Assembly (NCBI GenBank): GCA_905147135.1
Contig: LR990055.1
Location: 2,729,001-2,793,000 of the forward strand
Direction of reading: 5' to 3'
DNA: 64,000 nucleotides
Source: Blastobasis lacticolella
Lineage: Eukaryota > Arthropoda > Insecta > Lepidoptera > Blastobasidae
Shown here one piece after another: positions 1 to 10,569 of this stretch; positions within the stretch are counted from its first letter, which is position 1, and each line of letters opens with the position of its first letter. The notes under the pieces were generated by a model. That model saw only the letters and a list, made by a program, of their open reading frames with translations, was not told the origin of the DNA and did not search any database. Position numbers and translations under genes: made by a program.

Positions 1-250
1 TTTTACCGCTCGCATGCGCTACCTATCTCTTTCACACCTGTGGTACGTTTCTAGGGATAGAAAGAACAATGCTTGTGAAGAAGGCGAGTGCTCGCTTCGC
101 TCTTCGCTTCGGTAAATCGCTCGCCTCGATTCCAACAGATTTCATTTATGATTTTCGGCCTGATATATTATAACGTTATTTTGATGCTTGATGCTGATTT
201 TCCCTATTTTTGAACCGTACTCTTCCAGTGTTGCCAACGTGATTTAAGAA
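1..250. repeat. dispersed repeat F, copy at window edge
   Basis: This stretch contains 'gctcgcctcgattc', then 'gattttcggcctgat' and 'ccctatttttgaacc'. The same phrases recur at 19800-19900, 49200-49320 and 63905-64000, so this is a dispersed repeat. The first 50 bases (CGCATGCGCTACCTATCTC) match the reverse complement of about 19855-19905. No coding potential is seen. Confidence 0.55.
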
Positions 251-307
251 ATTGAATTTATCATACCGAAAGACAAAACTGAAAGCCGAGCGATACTAAA
301 ATAAAGC

Positions 308-430
308 ACCTGTACTCCAGCTGGGTAGGTGTAGAGTAGGTGTAGGTAGGCTAGAGTAGTGTAGGGTTACGGGGAAGGGTAGGGTAGTGGTAGGGTACGA
401 CTAGAATAGAGTAGGGGTAGGGTATGGTAG
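308..430. repeat. degenerate GTAGG/TAGGG-rich simple repeat
   Basis: About 120 bp consist mostly of irregular GTAGG, TAGGG and TAGAGTA words. It looks like a decayed short-unit tandem repeat. The unit is not the regular insect telomere TTAGG array, so it is not called telomeric. Confidence 0.6.
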
Positions 431-799
431 AATTAGGACATTACGTGAACGACCGTTTTTTTAACTATAAAGTACTGAGGCTGAATACGACATGATCATG
501 ACATGATCATTGTTCATTCAAAATAAGCATGCTAAGGTGTCTTTCACGGCGTGGATTGATTGGTGGTAGATGTGAATACCGTCTTGTAACCAATAAGAAT
601 GACGAACGTTATCCCAGTAGTTTACAGTTAATAAAAATAGAGTATAATTAATTCTATCATGGATTTATTCCACTCAATATCCTATTGGTTCAGTTACATT
701 AATGGTACTCACAGGTCAAAGTCAAGGGAATGTCATGTATACCTATATCATCAAAGTTGCGTGTTGTCGGGAATGGTTATCGGCTTCCAGAGAGTGTAC

Positions 800-990
800 G
801 CCATAGTGGCTAAGTGGTTAACATTACCGGTCTGCCACGCAAGAGGTCCCGGGTTCGACTCCCGGCCGAGCAGAAATTGAAATGATAGATTTTAATTTCT
901 GTGTCAGGTTTGTGTAGTATGTACAATAAGTATGTATTTAAAAGTATATACGTACTTTGGGGCTAGATGGCGCTACGTAAGTTTGTCCAA
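800..990 (+). mobile_element. tRNA-derived SINE, family B
   Basis: The copy starts with a tRNA-like head ('agtggctaagtggtta') with a pol III B-box-like GGGTTCGACTCCC at about 850. It continues with the family B body ('gcagaaattgaaatga') and ends at 'ttggggctagatggcgct'. The same order is found, mostly reversed, at 5241-5478, 36455-36632 and 55975-56212. Confidence 0.75.
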
Positions 991-1052
991 GTAAGTATTT
1001 TTATTTATTTAATTGCTTTGCCTTCTACAGAAAGACGCTTTAATTAATTGTA

Positions 1053-1145
1053 ATTTTAAGTAGAATATGTTATTTAAATTGTATAGTGTAGGTACACAAT
1101 TTAAATAACATATTCTACTTAAAATAAGTAGTATAACATATACTA
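1053..1145. repeat. perfect 30-bp inverted repeat plus a second small palindrome
   Basis: Bases 1053-1082 are the exact reverse complement of 1096-1125, with a 13-nt loop. They would form a perfect AT-rich hairpin. Directly after it, 'gtagtat' and 'atactac' form a 7-bp inverted repeat around AACAT. It may be a remnant of a foldback element. No TIR relatives were noticed elsewhere. Confidence 0.85.
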
Positions 1146-1761
1146 CTATTGGTCGCCTGTAATGCTGTAAAGTTTGTTTTCAATCAATACTAATACTTAG
1201 TTAAATAATAGGAACTAAGTATTGAAATAAAACAAGTTGCTTGGGTATGTAATTACATGCCGTGATTTATTAAACTTACCAAAGTAAATAAATTATATAC
1301 ATTAGGCACGTAAGTATAGGTAATAACACAATAATAGTAATAACACAGCACAGCCTTAAAAACTATACACAAATGACTAAACAGTGAACATGAACACACA
1401 TTTCCACAACACAAACACATAACTCATCATTATCATTTGCCGCCCTTATCCCATCCATTTCGGGTCGGAATTAAGACGCATAGGTAATAAAGTACCTAAT
1501 CAAAAATACTCAACAAACACATTCACAAAATTCAATTCAATAAACTCAAATTCACAAATTCAAGAACACAATAAGAATTGATTTATAATAATATGTCACA
1601 CAAATTCACAACACACTTTGATAATCCGTTCATTTATCGTAGGTAGGCGTTTACAGATTTCCTCCTAACACAATAAATATATACTTACCGACCTAAGTAA
1701 ATTCATATAAAAGACTAGATGCCTAGCCAGTTAATCTACGCAGAACTTATTCAACACTATT
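1146..1761. other. 3' flank of the LPMO gene; no gene seen
   Basis: AT-rich sequence with no convincing coding frame. The phrase 'cttatcccatccatttcgggtcgg' region at 1446-1472 resembles a common lepidopteran interspersed repeat. The 3' UTR of the minus-strand LPMO gene should run into this stretch. Confidence 0.5.
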
Positions 1762-3464
1762 TCACTCAGCTACATTGTTCTCACCTTGCGTATCGAAGTA
1801 TCCGTGCCTCAAGTAATACAACAGCGAGTACGGCAAATCGTCGTAGCTCTTCACCTCATTCGTGTCTGTATCCCTCATCACACCTATGGAAATATCCGAG
1901 CAAGCCCCAAACTGCTCCTGATTGCCACACCCAAGGCCTTGCGTGCCGTTCTTACAGTCGCCCCAGTTGTTTCCAGCTGTGTACCTCCACTGCAGAACAC
2001 AGTGCTCGCACACCAACCCTTGCGGGAGTCTGTACGTCACGTTGTACTTCGCACTGCCTCTGCTAGGGTAATACTTGGTGCCTCCAGTTTCTAGCTCCAA
2101 CAAATGTTGGTCGAAGCATTCCTGCTCGTTGTTCTCTGGATCAGGGCAGAGTTTGAACTCCCAGAAGCCTCTGTGGGACGTTGTCAGGTCGACGGTTGTG
2201 GTGAAGGTGGCGCCAGGAGTGTAATGGTCCACAATGACTCCCTGCCCGTACATACCACCTAGCTCGTGCGGTCGCGGTGGCGGTATGTTGTACGCGTCTC
2301 CGCATATTCCGCATCTGAAATTTGACAATATCATGGGTATAGGTAGGTCAGAGCGTCGGTGGCCTAGTGATGTTTTAGGTTAAGGTTAGGGGCTCCCATT
2401 TTCCGCATTTGGACTCAAAGTAGGTTCTTTGGTCCTTTACACGTGATTGAGAACCGGCTATGATAGCCTAATAGAACGTCCTAAGAGACAGACCTCTTGA
2501 AGAAAACCTGTTCCTAGTGAGGCCTGGGCTCTGTAGTTCTTTAGTGCATAGTGGTGGTGTCTGATTCGTAAGCGAGTGGTACCAGTTTTGAACCCCAGCG
2601 CGGTCATGTATCAATGACTCTTTTTTGGGTTATGTACATTAGTTGATATATTATACTAACCAATGCTCTTACGGTGAGGGAAAACATCGTGATGAAACCT
2701 GCACCTGTAGGCGACTGAATGTATAACCATGATCCCATCTGGTCAGGTTCCCTTGGTAGCTGGATCACGGAGGTCAGATGGCAGTCGCTGCACCGTAATT
2801 ATCTGATCTGCCAAGTCCTGGATCATGCTTAAGGCGGACCCCGGGCCCTCCTGCACGAGAGCACAACTGGGTCATTAACGCCAAGATTATTATAACGAAA
2901 TACTTAAAAAAAGGCTAAGTCCGCCAATTGTATTATTTTTAGTGCAATTAAGTTTTTAAATAAATAATTAAATAAATACAAGCAAAATATAAAAAGAAAG
3001 CGAATAGTAAATAAAAATGGTAAGGTAATTAAAAAGATTTATAGTGCGAAATTGTAAAACCGGTAAATTAAGAGGACGACCCAGAAAAACATTTACTGAT
3101 CATTTCAGTAATGTTCTGAAAAAAGCTGGGACCCAAAGTGGCAAGAATAAAAGTATATGTATGAAACGAGTTGTGGATATATGCGAGGCTAGGGAGCTGT
3201 GTTAGGCTACAGACAGAGCAAAGTGGCGGATACAGGCCTGAGCTTTATGTATGTATGTATATAAAAAGAAGCATCCACTCACTTCCCCCCATTAACCGAC
3301 CACTGCATAGCGAAGCCTCCGCAGTTGACGCCATCGTCGTCGTAGTCGGGCGTCGTCGGGAACCCGAAGCGCCATGCCGAAGCGCGCGACGGCGGTGCGA
3401 AGACGCGGCCGTGCGCGTGCGCATATGCTACGAACGCCGCGACGGTGAGAAGGAGGGACCACAT
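1762..3464 (-). CDS. AA15 lytic polysaccharide monooxygenase (two coding exons)
   Basis: A secreted copper enzyme of the AA15 family. These oxidatively cleave chitin and, in some members, cellulose. Exon 1 is 3464..3283, exon 2 is 2314..1762. The donor GTGAGT and acceptor TTTCAG join as NGGK|CGICGD, giving 244 residues. A signal peptide (1-17) ends so that the mature protein starts with His18, followed by GRVFAPPSRAS, as the family requires. The second brace histidine is H108 in SHRGFWEFKLCP. That is mature position 91, as reported for the firebrat enzyme. F196 in EQFGACSDI probably occupies the axial site, where some members have Tyr. Many cysteines flank the core, and there is a ~40-residue tail without GPI signal. 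The ATG is preceded by an AG that could be a splice acceptor, so a non-coding exon may lie upstream. Family call is firm; the substrate is inferred. Confidence 0.93.
2548..2890 (+). mobile_element. tRNA-derived SINE, family A, in the LPMO intron
   Basis: The copy has the family A order: degenerate tRNA head, 'catgtatcaatgact', 'gatgctctta'-like word, 'cctgcac', 'gatcccatctggtcagg', 'gtaattatctgatctgcc', and an end at 'taacgccaag'. It lies wholly in the LPMO intron and is moderately diverged. Confidence 0.8.
3060..3265 (+). repeat. LINE 3'-tail fragment (repeat D)
   Basis: A degraded version of the tail best preserved at 24490-24720. It shares 'tttactgatcatttcagtaatgttct', read here in part, 'gcgaggctagggagctgtgt', 'cagagcaaagtggcgg' and a (TATG)n end. 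It lies in the LPMO intron, close to exon 1. Confidence 0.65.
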
Positions 3465-3839
3465 CTGGAATTGGTGTTCCCGAATTTTTATTCCGACTAC
3501 TTTAAATATTTTTGCTGTCAGATTAACTCTTTATTATATGCATAGTTAAACTACAGTATGTTTAACCTAAATAAAAATGTTACACAAAAAACATAATTAC
3601 ATAAAAAACTGAAATAATTTATTATCAACTGGACTGCCACAACACAATATTTAAACGAAGAGTTACATACGTATTTCAACACACTCAAAACCATACAATG
3701 AAAAATAAAATTACATAATTATTACAACTAAACAAGTTGTCATTTCGATCAGTTTGCAGTATAGTAAAATCTGTGACCATGTTACCATGATATCTGTAAT
3801 GTGATCGAAAAGTCGGTATTTTTTTTAAACTACGCAGTG

Positions 3840-3995
3840 ACCAACGAGCAGACAGCCTACCTAATGGTAAGCGTCGCCCATAACATCTACGATTTATGCA
3901 TGCAACGAAAATGCAGAACCGCAGCGCAGGTGCGTTGTCACTGTGAGGACTAAGATGAAATGCCTCGTGCCTGTAATTGCTCTGTAATTGTAATT
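3840..3995 (-). repeat. dispersed repeat I
   Basis: The reverse complement shares 'gaggcatttcatcttagtcc' and 'cacagtgacaacgcacctg' with 10680-10760, and a looser match with 30540-30610. It is an interspersed repeat with no coding frame. Confidence 0.65.
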
Positions 3996-4360
3996 GCGCT
4001 GTATTCGTAATTGCGGATAAAGTGATAATTAAAACTGCGATCCATTCGAAGTGTTTTATTTAGAACACGGGTGGTATTTTTTGTAACGGAAAGATGAAAA
4101 AAAGCCGGCTAAGATGTGTCGTGCCACGTGCAGTATAGGGTTGTCTTTCATAATATGCGTGCAAGAGAGGGATTTCTGATACTATTATAAACATATCACA
4201 AAGGTAAAAATGAAGCTAGCTCAAATTTTATCTAATCTTTCGGAAAAGCGACCAAGTAAGGATTAGTATCAATTGCCCTAGATTTGCCGTATGTAGACGT
4301 CTAAATATGTAGAGGCTCAAGGGAGTGTTATGGGCTGCATATGTGAACGGTGCCTCCATA

Positions 4361-4424
4361 CCAGTATAAGACGAGCTAGCGTCTCTATAGACGCGCATAG
4401 GAATGTTTACTAATTTTATACTGG
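4361..4424. repeat. 64-bp palindromic mini-element, copy 1
   Basis: It runs from CCAGTATAAGACGAGCTAGC to ATTTTATACTGG, which are inverted repeats. The core contains the palindrome GCGTCTCTATAGACGC. A near-identical core recurs at 4576-4640, 7150-7212, 26472-26535, 51976-52018 and 60347-60410. Confidence 0.8.
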
Positions 4425-4575
4425 ATTTTGATAGGTCGATATGCTCTCTTTTGTAACCCACAGCAGAGCTTGAAGAGGGCTTTTTAATGTAATGGTTGAG
4501 CGGGTAGAGTAGATATTCTCTATCTGTGTAAACAAGGGTACTCATACAGTCAATAGCTTACTAACCAGCCAAAAA

Positions 4576-4640
4576 ACCAGTTGAGGATGAGGTAGCGTCT
4601 CTATAGACGCGCATAGCAATGTTTGCTCATTTTATACTGG
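4576..4640. repeat. 64-bp palindromic mini-element, copy 2
   Basis: The left arm is eroded (ACCAGTTGAGGATGAGG). The core and right arm (GCGCATAGCAATGTTTGCTC, then TTATACTGG) are intact. It lies about 150 bp from copy 1. The sequence between and after them ('gataggtcgatatgctctctttt') is also repeated, so a ~210-bp segment may have been duplicated in tandem. Confidence 0.75.
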
Positions 4641-5240
4641 ATTTGGATAGGTCGATATGCTCTCTTTTGTACCGCACAGTAGAGCTTGGGACTTGGGGCT
4701 TAGGGGAGCTAGGGTGGGGGCTGTTTTTTATTTTGTGGTAGATCTCGTCGAGTAGGGTTTCTCTATCGCGGTAAACAAGTTTTACGATTAAAAATAGCTA
4801 CGAGAATAAAAGTGTCTTTAACAATACGAAAGCGAATCGGTCTGCTTAACCTTTTCTCGGTTAATTCGCGGAACTAACCGCGAAGAAAGGCAGGGCAACG
4901 AGGTTGAGTACCGAGGACGGATTGTCTGTCATTATTTATTAACCAAGTCCATCACTATGACTGACAAACTATCATTGTGAACTCATTCAATAGACCAACT
5001 TTACATTATACTAAAATATTTTCTACTCTACTATACCGATTTTAATGAAACAAAACTGAGAACCGTCTCGATTAAACTGGCTTTCGAATAAAAATATCCG
5101 AATTGATATTTTCTGGAGCTACGATGCCACAGCAGACACACACCTCCACACATACACAGATCCACAGATACAGAGACACACACGTCAAACTTATGCAGTG
5201 CACTGTTATAAATAATAATAATAAAATAATAAATAATCGT

Positions 5241-5478
5241 GGACAAATTCACACAGCGCCATCTAGCCCCAAAGTAAGCAAAGCTTGTGTTATGGGTGCT
5301 AGAGAACTGATGAACTACTTATATACTTTTAAATACATACTTATTATACATAGAACACCCAGACCCGTAACAGAAATTAAAATTCATCATTTCAATTTCT
5401 GCCCGGCCGGGAATCGAACCCGGGACCTCTTGCGTGGCTGACCGGCATGTTGACCACTGGACCACTCAGGTCGTCAGG
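5241..5478 (-). mobile_element. tRNA-derived SINE, family B
   Basis: The reverse strand gives a tRNA-like head with B-box GGGTTCGATTCCCGG. It is followed by the family B body ('cagaaattgaaatgatg', 'acgggtctgggtgttcta') and the end 'ggggctagatggcgctgtg'. A short (ATG)n tract follows at 5490-5510. This is one of the fuller copies in the window. Confidence 0.85.
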
Positions 5479-6115
5479 GTGTTATGGGATGTGATGATGA
5501 TGATGATGACGAAGAGTTAGTTCTATGTTGAACCTTATAGTTTAGTAATAGTACCTGCCAAGTAAGAACACCACCTTTCAGTTGCACACCCCACAAAATA
5601 TTCCAAGACTTAACCAAAAAAGAAATAAAAATTCTAAACACAGATTAAATAGTCTACCTACCTTAATATCCCTTTGTATCAACACTGAAACAACGTTAGA
5701 ATTGAAATACGTACCTCGCTTTCAAAACCCATTATTTATACGCCCAACCCACTCATCCTTGTAAAATTTTATCAAAACAATTAACACTTCAGATAACGAT
5801 AACTGTCACTCAAGTAATCCTAAGAAATCAAAGCTGTAATCGTTTGTAATGTAACAGTTTGCACTTGTAAACAGTGATAAAGGCCAATAAGGAAGTCTTC
5901 TGAAGATTACAAATTAGGATGTCCGATATTTTGTTTGTGTTACTTTTAATGGGCCGCGAGGCTGTTTCTTATCGGAGCTTGTTTGATTTGAAAACGAGGT
6001 TGAAATTACTGCTACCTACATTGTGAGATGCCTAAGCCGTTGTTGGCAATCTGAGAGGATCTACGGATGACACTACGGCCAGGCATATCTAGGAGGCAAG
6101 CACACAGTTGATACT

Positions 6116-6235
6116 AATCCTTACGCAGTATAAAATAAAGTTGCTTTCGGATGCGGGGGACGTGGTCGGACGTCCGACCGAGGTCGGGTCGCCCGCGATT
6201 TTGAAAGCGACGTTATTGCATTCTACGTAAGGATT
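6116..6235. mobile_element. 120-bp foldback MITE
   Basis: The ends AATCCTTACGCAG and CTACGTAAGGATT are inverted. The match extends inward with mismatches for about 35 bp ('aagttgctttcg' against 'cgaaagc'-type sequence). The centre is GC-rich ('gacgtggtcggacgtccgac'). The left flank 'gttgatactaatcctt' also occurs at 29190-29206. Confidence 0.7.
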
Positions 6236-6783
6236 ATTATCATCTGCACGTTTGACTCCTAGATCGGCTCACTTGGTGTCGTAAGTAGCCGCCTGCGAAC
6301 GTCTTGTATGCGGATGCCGCAAGGAAATCCTATTCGGGCTCCGTACCGTAAAGATAGACATAGATATGAGATATAGACATAATGTTTATTTGGCAATATC
6401 TACAATATAAATAAACAACAAAATATTTCTTACTGACTTAAATTAAGCAAAAATATTGTTGTGTCATGCCAAACTAGAGCTAAGCTCGCATGATGTAGGC
6501 AGTGAGACAGTGTAGTAGTGCCAAATAGATAATAAATACCTAATTATACACCTAATTATCCTAGGAGTGTTCATGGGCCTGATCGCCTAAGAAAACTGGT
6601 AGGAGACACCCACTGACTTTGGTCTCCAAAGTTAGCAGGGAGAAAACGTATAGAAATAATCACCGAGGAAATAAGTTAACTTAAACCCAGCACGTACCAG
6701 TTTTGGTCGATTTTCACACAAATCTCACTATATCATTGAGATAGTATGGTAAACCTGTAGGGTAATTACGTAACTCTGTTGTC
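6236..6783. other. no gene seen
   Basis: Ordinary AT-rich sequence without a supported gene or a repeat that could be matched inside the window. Confidence 0.4.
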
Positions 6784-6951
6784 AACAATTCTCTGATTTA
6801 AATTATTGAAATTTATACTTTTGCGATTTCGTATGATTGATTTAATAGTTTCAGTTTATTGCAATGGAACTTTGTTAGCTACTGAACCCATGAAATCGAT
6901 GATATGGAATCGCAAAAGTAACAATTTTAATCATTGAAATCAGAGAATTGC
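6784..6951. mobile_element. foldback MITE abutting a SINE A copy
   Basis: The left arm 'caattctctgatttaaatta...' and the right arm ending 'gaaatcagagaattg' are imperfect inverted repeats of about 45 bp. Both contain 'acttttgcgattc' in inverted form. The right end directly abuts a truncated SINE A (6952-7075). Confidence 0.7.
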
Positions 6952-7075
6952 TGGTCAGGTTCCCCTGGTAGCAGGGTAACGGTGGTCAGATGGCAGTCAC
7001 TCCACTGTAATTACCTGATCTGAAGGCAGACCCTGGGTCCTCGTACACGAGAGCACAACCGGATCATACCGCCAA
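6952..7075 (+). mobile_element. truncated SINE, family A (3' part)
   Basis: It starts abruptly at 'ctggtcaggttcccctggta' and continues with 'gtcagatggcagtcactcca', 'gtaattacctgatctg' and 'gagagcacaaccgg', to the end 'ccaagatga'. The tRNA head is missing at the MITE junction. Confidence 0.75.
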
Positions 7076-7149
7076 GATGATTTATTTACATAGTTTGGTG
7101 ACCATCCAGCGCCTGATGTAGGTACAGAAGAAAACATCGATCTACCCAA

Positions 7150-7212
7150 AACGAGTACAAATGAGCTAACATTGCTATGCGCGTCTGTAGAGATACTAAC
7201 TCATCTTATACT
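7150..7212. repeat. palindromic mini-element, copy 3
   Basis: This copy is in the opposite orientation to copies 1 and 2. It reads 'atgagctaacattgctatgc', 'gcgtctgtagagat' and 'ctcatcttatactgg'. The left arm is worn. Confidence 0.65.
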
Positions 7213-7382
7213 GGTTTGTGGTAGAACTATAGGTACGATAGCTGAATGGAATCTTTGTCTGCTTCCTTGCTTGCCTTGCCTCGCTTTGCCTGCTGCTTGA
7301 TTCCTTTAGCTGCTAAAGAAAGGTCAAGCCAACACGGTTCGTGCGGATAGCTGGTATATCTACCTACTAGGTCGATATTTGT

Positions 7383-7635
7383 TGGCCGTGTGGTGTCCGA
7401 TAGAGTCCAATAGCACCGATCTCTTACACTCGTTGGTATCTTACAAGGCGACTAACATTTTTGAGACAAAAAATTTGTAAGCTGGAAAATGGGCTGCAGC
7501 GTTTTTCATTTTTATTGTACATCACTGCGATCTCCAACCCGCCTGCCAGGCGTGGAGATTATGGCAATAACCTACCTTTTCGTGGGAGAGGTCCTAAGTC
7601 CTGCAGTGGGCTGTTATGAGCAATGATGATGAAGT
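7383..7635 (+). repeat. dispersed repeat H
   Basis: A ~250-bp repeat: 'gccgtgtggtgtccg', 'cttacactcgttggtatctt', 'acaaggcgactaa', 'gctggaaaatgggc', 'gatctccaacccgcctgcc', 'cgtggagattatggcaataa', 'taagtcctgcagtgggctgt'. Other copies are at 27000-27262, 30648-30885 and 50281-50545 (reverse), with a partial copy at 49613-49715. No ORF; probably a SINE or LINE 3' end. Confidence 0.8.
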
Positions 7636-7904
7636 AAACAATATTTTCCTTATTTACCTTAATATTACCTTTAATAGTATCTACCTAATGATGATTTCAT
7701 TTCAGATCGCCGCTGTAAATTTTCCTGACTGAATTTGAATCGATAACGATCTTATCAAGTTTACAGCTCATAATGGCCTCATTGATTTGACGTATTTAGT
7801 AAACAATGGTCTACTAATCTGTATATATAGCAAAGCAGGTGTCCGCGTCAGTCTGTCGGTTGACGCAGTTTTCACCTTTCACCAGTTGGATTGAATAATC
7901 ATTG

Positions 7905-8000
7905 ATTGACGACCTGTGGTTCAATAGTCAACATGCCGGTCAACACGCTAGAGGGTTCGGTTCCCGGCCGGGTTGCAAATGAAACACAAAAAATCCGATC
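7905..8000 (+). mobile_element. remnant of SINE family B
   Basis: It keeps the tRNA-like 'cctgtggttcaatagtcaac', 'atgccggtca' and 'ggttcggttcccggccggg', then decays. Confidence 0.6.
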
Positions 8001-8489
8001 AAGTTAAAAATGTACTCTGTAAAATGTTTACACAGAGGAAGAGATGGAAAGATACACTAAGAGAAACTAAGGTTCCTTGTTTAGCTTCATACTACACACC
8101 TTTAAGGCTACAGTGAATAGCCGGTTCCTAGTAAGGCATGCTCCATCTTCGGCCGCATCGTCACTTACCACCAGGTGAGATGGCGGTCAATGGCGTGGTT
8201 AGTCTAATATTTAAAAAAAGAACCCGAAGTGTTAGGGAGTGTTCGATGGAGTCGCATGGACGATGTCTCCGGCAAAAACTAGTTGAATTATAATCTGTAG
8301 CCCTGTAGCCTTGCTCCATATATGATATAATAATATAATAATAAAAAGATTATTATTGACTAATCTGTACAAGATTCAATTGTAAACCAAGCCGAAGCCG
8401 ATAAATAGGCAGACGATATGTGACGTGACCGACTGACGAAAATTGTTCAAATTCATATAAACTTCACTACTAAGCGTATAGGCGTAGAG

Positions 8490-8835
8490 AGTAGTTTTAA
8501 GAGAGGTAGGGCATAGCGGGGTATCTCGTTCGAGCCGCCCGACTGGGGAAGTACCTCCACTTTACAGAATATCGCAGCTAAATAATACTCTTTTAAATAG
8601 TATTGTGTTTCTGCCGGTGACTAAGGTCTCCAGTGCTCCATGGGGTGGGGATTTGGGGAACCGTGGCTTTGGCAGTGGAGTGGCATTTGCCTTTTGCTGT
8701 CAGAGCAACGTGTTATAGAGGTGGGCAACGCATTAGCGATACCATTGGTGTTGCTAATGTCTATAGACAGTGGTGACCACTTTCCATCAGGTGGCCCGCT
8801 TGCCTGTTTGCCTACCGTATTACATAAAAAAAAAG
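8490..8835 (+). repeat. dispersed repeat C (LINE/SINE 3' tail)
   Basis: It shares 'gagaggtagggcatagcgg', 'tttctgccggtga', 'tccatggggtggggattt', 'gtggcatttgcctttt', 'taatgtctatagacagtgg' and 'ccacctttccatcaggtgg'-type text with 46285-46625 and, reversed, 51186-51470. It ends in an A-rich run. The last ~110 bp also close LINE ORF fragments at 18845-18995 and 63010-63527, which identifies it as a retroelement 3' end. Confidence 0.8.
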
Positions 8836-8839
8836 AAAA

Positions 8840-10080
8840 AAAAAGGCGTATAGACTTCAGATGGAAAAATAATCAAATATCACAAATCACAGCTAAGCTA
8901 AACAATTATTTGTAAAGACACTAGTGTGTTGAAAAATAGGTAGGGTGCCACAAACTTATCTGACCCGGTGGCCAAAGCAGGAACTAAGTGTCGCTATTTC
9001 GAAAGGTCAATACCAACAACAGCGACGCTGTCACCGGGCGCGGATTACGGAAAGCTACATCGGGTCAGATATGTTAGTTGCACTATAGGTACGTAGCAGT
9101 TATTCGTAGATATACATTTTCGACTTACCATTTAAGCCATCGTACAAACTACATTTCACATCTCTCTAAAAAGTGTCTCGCACTGTAATTAAATCCACGG
9201 ATCACTACTAACTTCGTAACTATACATAACAAAATCGTTAGCTTAAAATATAATTCTATAAAAACTAAATCGAATAATCTGAAGAAAGAAAAATTTTCGC
9301 GAAACAATACGTTTAATTTTGTATCCAAATTCGATCAGGAAGTTCTTTAGACTGAATGTCCCACTCGACTGCGCGACGCAAATGGAGGGTAATGTGTTTA
9401 CGACCAACGTTTGAAACAGGTACAAAACAATTTTGGTATCGTAAATTTCAAGCCTCAGCTCCAGTGGTACTGCCAAACCGATTCGCGCAGTACTGAAGGA
9501 ATATTTAATTTTTCAATCCATTGGCATCGCCTTTTCCATTTCTACCCAGCGAATTGATTTGCGACAGACTTTCACCTAATTCGATCCCAGCGGCGAACAA
9601 AGCCGAAGACGAATTAAATATTTCGTGGCGTTCCATCTGCGGTAGAGAAAAACGTTGACAATGCAAAATGTAATTTAATAGACGCCATTGATGTAGGCGT
9701 GAATTAAGCCGCAACATTTGGTTGAATTTCAATTGTAAGTTATTTTTTGTTTGTACGTAATAATCCGTCGACTTCGCAGCGGGAAATGATTCAGACGAAT
9801 ATAATATTACCACTTTATGTAAAATTGCTTTGCGTTTTGCAAATTCTTGGCGGTTTCCAGTCAGTTTCGTGCAGTCTACCAGCCAAGAAACAAGAAACTT
9901 ATGAAAGATTAAAATAAAATAAAAAACAGTTTTCAATGGATATTGAACATTTCAAATGCGACTACGGGATTATAAGCCCTAAATATGACAAAAAGTATTT
10001 AGACTTCATATTATTATGACTATACAATGCATGGACTTACTATACAATGACGAGGGTGGAATTTGGCGAGCCTGGAGTGG
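8840..10080. other. no recognised gene; two unassigned minus-strand ORFs
   Basis: The longest open frames are 9936..9505 (143 codons) and 9476..9243 (77 codons), both minus strand. Neither has a recognisable domain. The first opens with a hydrophobic stretch (YFILIFHKFLVSWL) and has ordinary residue composition, but there are no splice-joined partners or family motifs. They may be chance ORFs. Confidence 0.3.
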
Positions 10081-10160
10081 CAAATCTGGAAAATTACCAA
10101 TTCGGAAAGTAGCCAGTTTGGAATATGATCAAGTCGGAATATGATGAATTAGGAACAAAT
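10081..10160. repeat. degenerate 16-bp tandem repeat, five units
   Basis: Successive units read CAAATCTGGAAAATTAC, CAATTCGGAAAGTAGC, CAGTTTGGAATATGAT, CAAGTCGGAATATGAT and GAATTAGGAACAAATC. The period is 16-17 bp, with a conserved central GGAA. Confidence 0.75.
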
Positions 10161-10304
10161 CGACCGAGCGCCACTAAAGCCTACTAAACGTTCAGAAATT
10201 CTTATTCTTTGTTAAATTTCACATTGAATTGTAGGTAATAATAAAATAAGAAACACTTCGCAAATAAGCTTTACTCAATAAGGTCAATGCCATGAGGTGT
10301 CTCA

Positions 10305-10500
10305 GAGGCCTTGATCACGATCCAGAATTTGGAAGATCAGGAATTACAGTTGAGCGACTACCATCTGATCTGACCTCTGTGACCCATTGGATCACGGTTA
10401 CACATTGTTGCTTGAATATGCAGGTTTCCTCACGATTCCTCCTACTTAGGCGACACTAGGGATCGAACTTGGTACTTCTCACCGTCTGACCGTCCGAGAC
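10305..10500 (-). mobile_element. SINE family A fragment
   Basis: The reversed family A text is present: 'cttgatcacgatccagaatt', 'caggaattacagttgagcga', 'ctaccatctgatctgacctc', 'atgcaggtttcctcacgatt'. The end carries a tRNA-like 'gatcgaacttggtac' remnant. Confidence 0.7.
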
Positions 10501-10569
10501 ATATCCGAGTAAAAAATACCCTTAATAACCTTTTCATATGTATTTTTCTTTAAAGATCTGCAGATACTA

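Noticed and set aside
308..430. Possible interstitial telomere repeat (TAGGG/GTAGG words)
   Set aside because: The units are irregular and do not follow TTAGG. It is better described as a degenerate simple repeat.
800..875. Possible tRNA gene at the head of SINE B copies
   Set aside because: Same reason: the tRNA-like part is incomplete and always attached to the SINE B body.
8640..8915. ORFs with GDHFPSGGPLACLP-type text (also 46399, 51490)
   Set aside because: Translations of repeat C, not proteins.
9505..9936. 143-codon minus-strand ORF as a gene
   Set aside because: No domain, no partner exons and no orthologue recognised. Kept only as a note in the regional entry.
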